The notes under the pieces: model-generated
Told to the model about the DNA's origin: nothing
Databases searched by the model: none
The model's input: only the letters and a program-made list of their open reading frames with translations
Made by a program: the position numbers and the translations under genes
Assembly: GCF_000686045.1 (NCBI RefSeq)
Contig: NZ_JMLV01000016.1
Location: 1 to 64,000, forward strand
Reading direction: 5' to 3'
Origin: Fodinicurvata fenggangensis DSM 21160
GTDB lineage: Bacteria; Pseudomonadota; Alphaproteobacteria; Kiloniellales; DSM-21159
DNA length: 64,000 nucleotides
In this document: positions 63,281-64,000 of the stretch, piece by piece
Position numbering within the stretch: position 1 is the stretch's first letter
Layout: each line of letters begins with the position of its first letter

Positions 63281-63496
63281 ATGTACGTTTGTCTCTGCAA
63301 CGGATTTACCTGCCGCGATGTGCGCCGCTCCATAGAGGAGGGCGCTGGAACTGTGGCACAGGTCTACAGGGCCCAGGGCGCAAAGCCCAACTGCGGGCGT
63401 TGTAGGGAGACGATCAGCGATATCCTGACGGAGGAACGAACCTCATCGGATAGTCTGCCTCTGGCTTCTTCCACTTTACCGATTGCTGCAGAGTGA
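63281..63496 (+). CDS. bfd: Bacterioferritin-associated ferredoxin
   Basis: A 71-residue [2Fe-2S] protein. The four ligands are Cys4, Cys6 (MYVCLC) and C38-x2-C41 (NCGRC). Bfd reduces the ferric core of bacterioferritin to release iron; the adjacent bfr gene confirms it. The last 20 residues are non-conserved tail. A Fur-like box lies about 45 bases upstream. Confidence 0.92.
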   Translation: MYVCLCNGFTCRDVRRSIEEGAGTVAQVYRAQGAKPNCGRCRETISDILTEERTSSDSLPLASSTLPIAAE

Positions 63497-63604
63497 CAAT
63501 CCTGTCTTTCTCTTGATAGGGTGAACACCTGTCTTGGGTCGGCGATCCCTTTCGCCGCCAAGTTCGAAAGACCATGAATCCAGGTGCGACTGCAGGAGAC
63601 GGGT

Positions 63605-64000
63605 ATGAAGGGTGACAAGCAGGTCATCGAGTATCTCAACAAGGTACTCACCAACGAATTGACGGCTATCAACCAGTATTTCCTGCATTCGCGCATCCTG
63701 GGCGACTGGGGTGTGTCCGAGCTGGCGAACAAGGAATACGCGGAATCCGTCGATGAGATGAAACACGCGGATCAGCTGATCAAGCGTATCCTCTTCCTTG
63801 AGGGACTCCCGAATCTGCAGGATCTGCACAAGATCATGATTGGGGAGGACGTGAAGGAGATTCTGGAGTGTGACCTGAAGCTGGAAAGCAAGGCCATTCC
63901 GCTCCTCCGCGAGGCGGTTACCCATTGCGAACAGGTGCACGACTTTGTCAGCCGCGAACTCTTCGAGAGTATCCTCGAAAGCGAGGAAGAGCATGTCGAT
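63605..64000 (+). CDS. bfr: Bacterioferritin (cut by window end)
   Basis: The first 132 residues are visible. Ferroxidase ligands are Glu18, Glu51, His54, Glu94, Glu127 and His130, and the heme axial ligand is Met52, all at the standard numbering. It stores iron in 24-mers. GGAGACGGG precedes the ATG at 63605, 108 bases after bfd. The C-terminus (about 25 residues) is outside the window. Confidence 0.95.
   Translation, partial: MKGDKQVIEYLNKVLTNELTAINQYFLHSRILGDWGVSELANKEYAESVDEMKHADQLIKRILFLEGLPNLQDLHKIMIGEDVKEILECDLKLESKAIPLLREAVTHCEQVHDFVSRELFESILESEEEHVD

Noticed and set aside
1-64000. CRISPR arrays, tRNA and rRNA genes
   Set aside because: No regularly spaced direct repeats and no tRNA cloverleaf or rRNA sequence could be recognised by eye in the window.

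Overview
The window is a chromosomal segment of a GC-rich alphaproteobacterium, most likely from the Rhodospirillales or a neighbouring order. The indicators are MipZ instead of MinCDE, an ATP12-type F1 assembly chaperone, ClpS beside ClpA, PutA paired with an Lrp-type regulator, a phasin preceded by a PhaR operator, TRAP transporters and an Irr/Fur-era bfd-bfr pair. A very acidic secreted PRC-barrel protein fits a salt-tolerant or marine/halophilic host. The placement is inference from gene content; no 16S rRNA, tRNA or rRNA gene was found.

1-600: the right end of an IS630-family element, which appears to have landed inside a small Rnk/GreAB-like gene, followed by a gene-poor stretch. 600-3,850: methionine gamma-lyase diverging from its Lrp-type regulator, a lower-GC DUF6998-type protein and an epoxide-hydrolase-like alpha/beta hydrolase. 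3,850-6,600: a PepSY protein, OmpR-type regulator and sensor kinase operon, divergent from a second PepSY protein. 6,600-11,600: GFA protein, LysE exporter, pyrE, thiM-thiE, CbtA and a glycine-zipper lipoprotein. 11,600-15,000: TAXI-type TRAP transporter. 15,400-20,200: mipZ, a VWA protein, a membrane J-protein, galU and a phosphomannomutase/phosphoglucomutase.

20,300-27,000: soluble chemoreceptor, SPOR-tailed D,D-carboxypeptidase, phasin, clpS-clpA. 27,000-34,100: M17 aminopeptidase, glutathione transferase, a dienelactone-hydrolase-like protein, epmA divergent from efp, the acidic PRC-barrel protein and an FAH-family hydrolase. 34,200-39,700: DctPQM TRAP operon running straight into rarA, then an isochorismatase-like hydrolase and crcB. 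39,700-45,300: rluC-like synthase, HAD phosphatase, AsmA, ATP12 and an AI-2E-type permease.

45,400-51,300: propionyl-CoA carboxylase (pccB, pccA), a small protein with a HEPN-like RNxxxH motif, acylphosphatase, Nudix, DUF4870-like protein and lipB. 51,400-58,700: maeB, mgtE, a glutathione transferase, a thioesterase, a short-chain dehydrogenase and a PAS histidine kinase. 58,900-64,000: a second thioesterase, putA divergent from its Lrp-type regulator, and bfd-bfr behind a Fur-like box; bfr is cut by the window end.

Functionally the segment is mostly housekeeping and catabolic. Methionine gamma-lyase yields 2-oxobutyrate and hence propionyl-CoA, which the PCC genes 44 kb away can carboxylate. 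PutA, MaeB and the TRAP systems serve amino-acid and organic-acid use. The least-described items are the HEPN-like protein, the VWA/J-protein pair, the DUF6998 gene, the soluble chemoreceptor's C-terminal domain and several unassigned operators.
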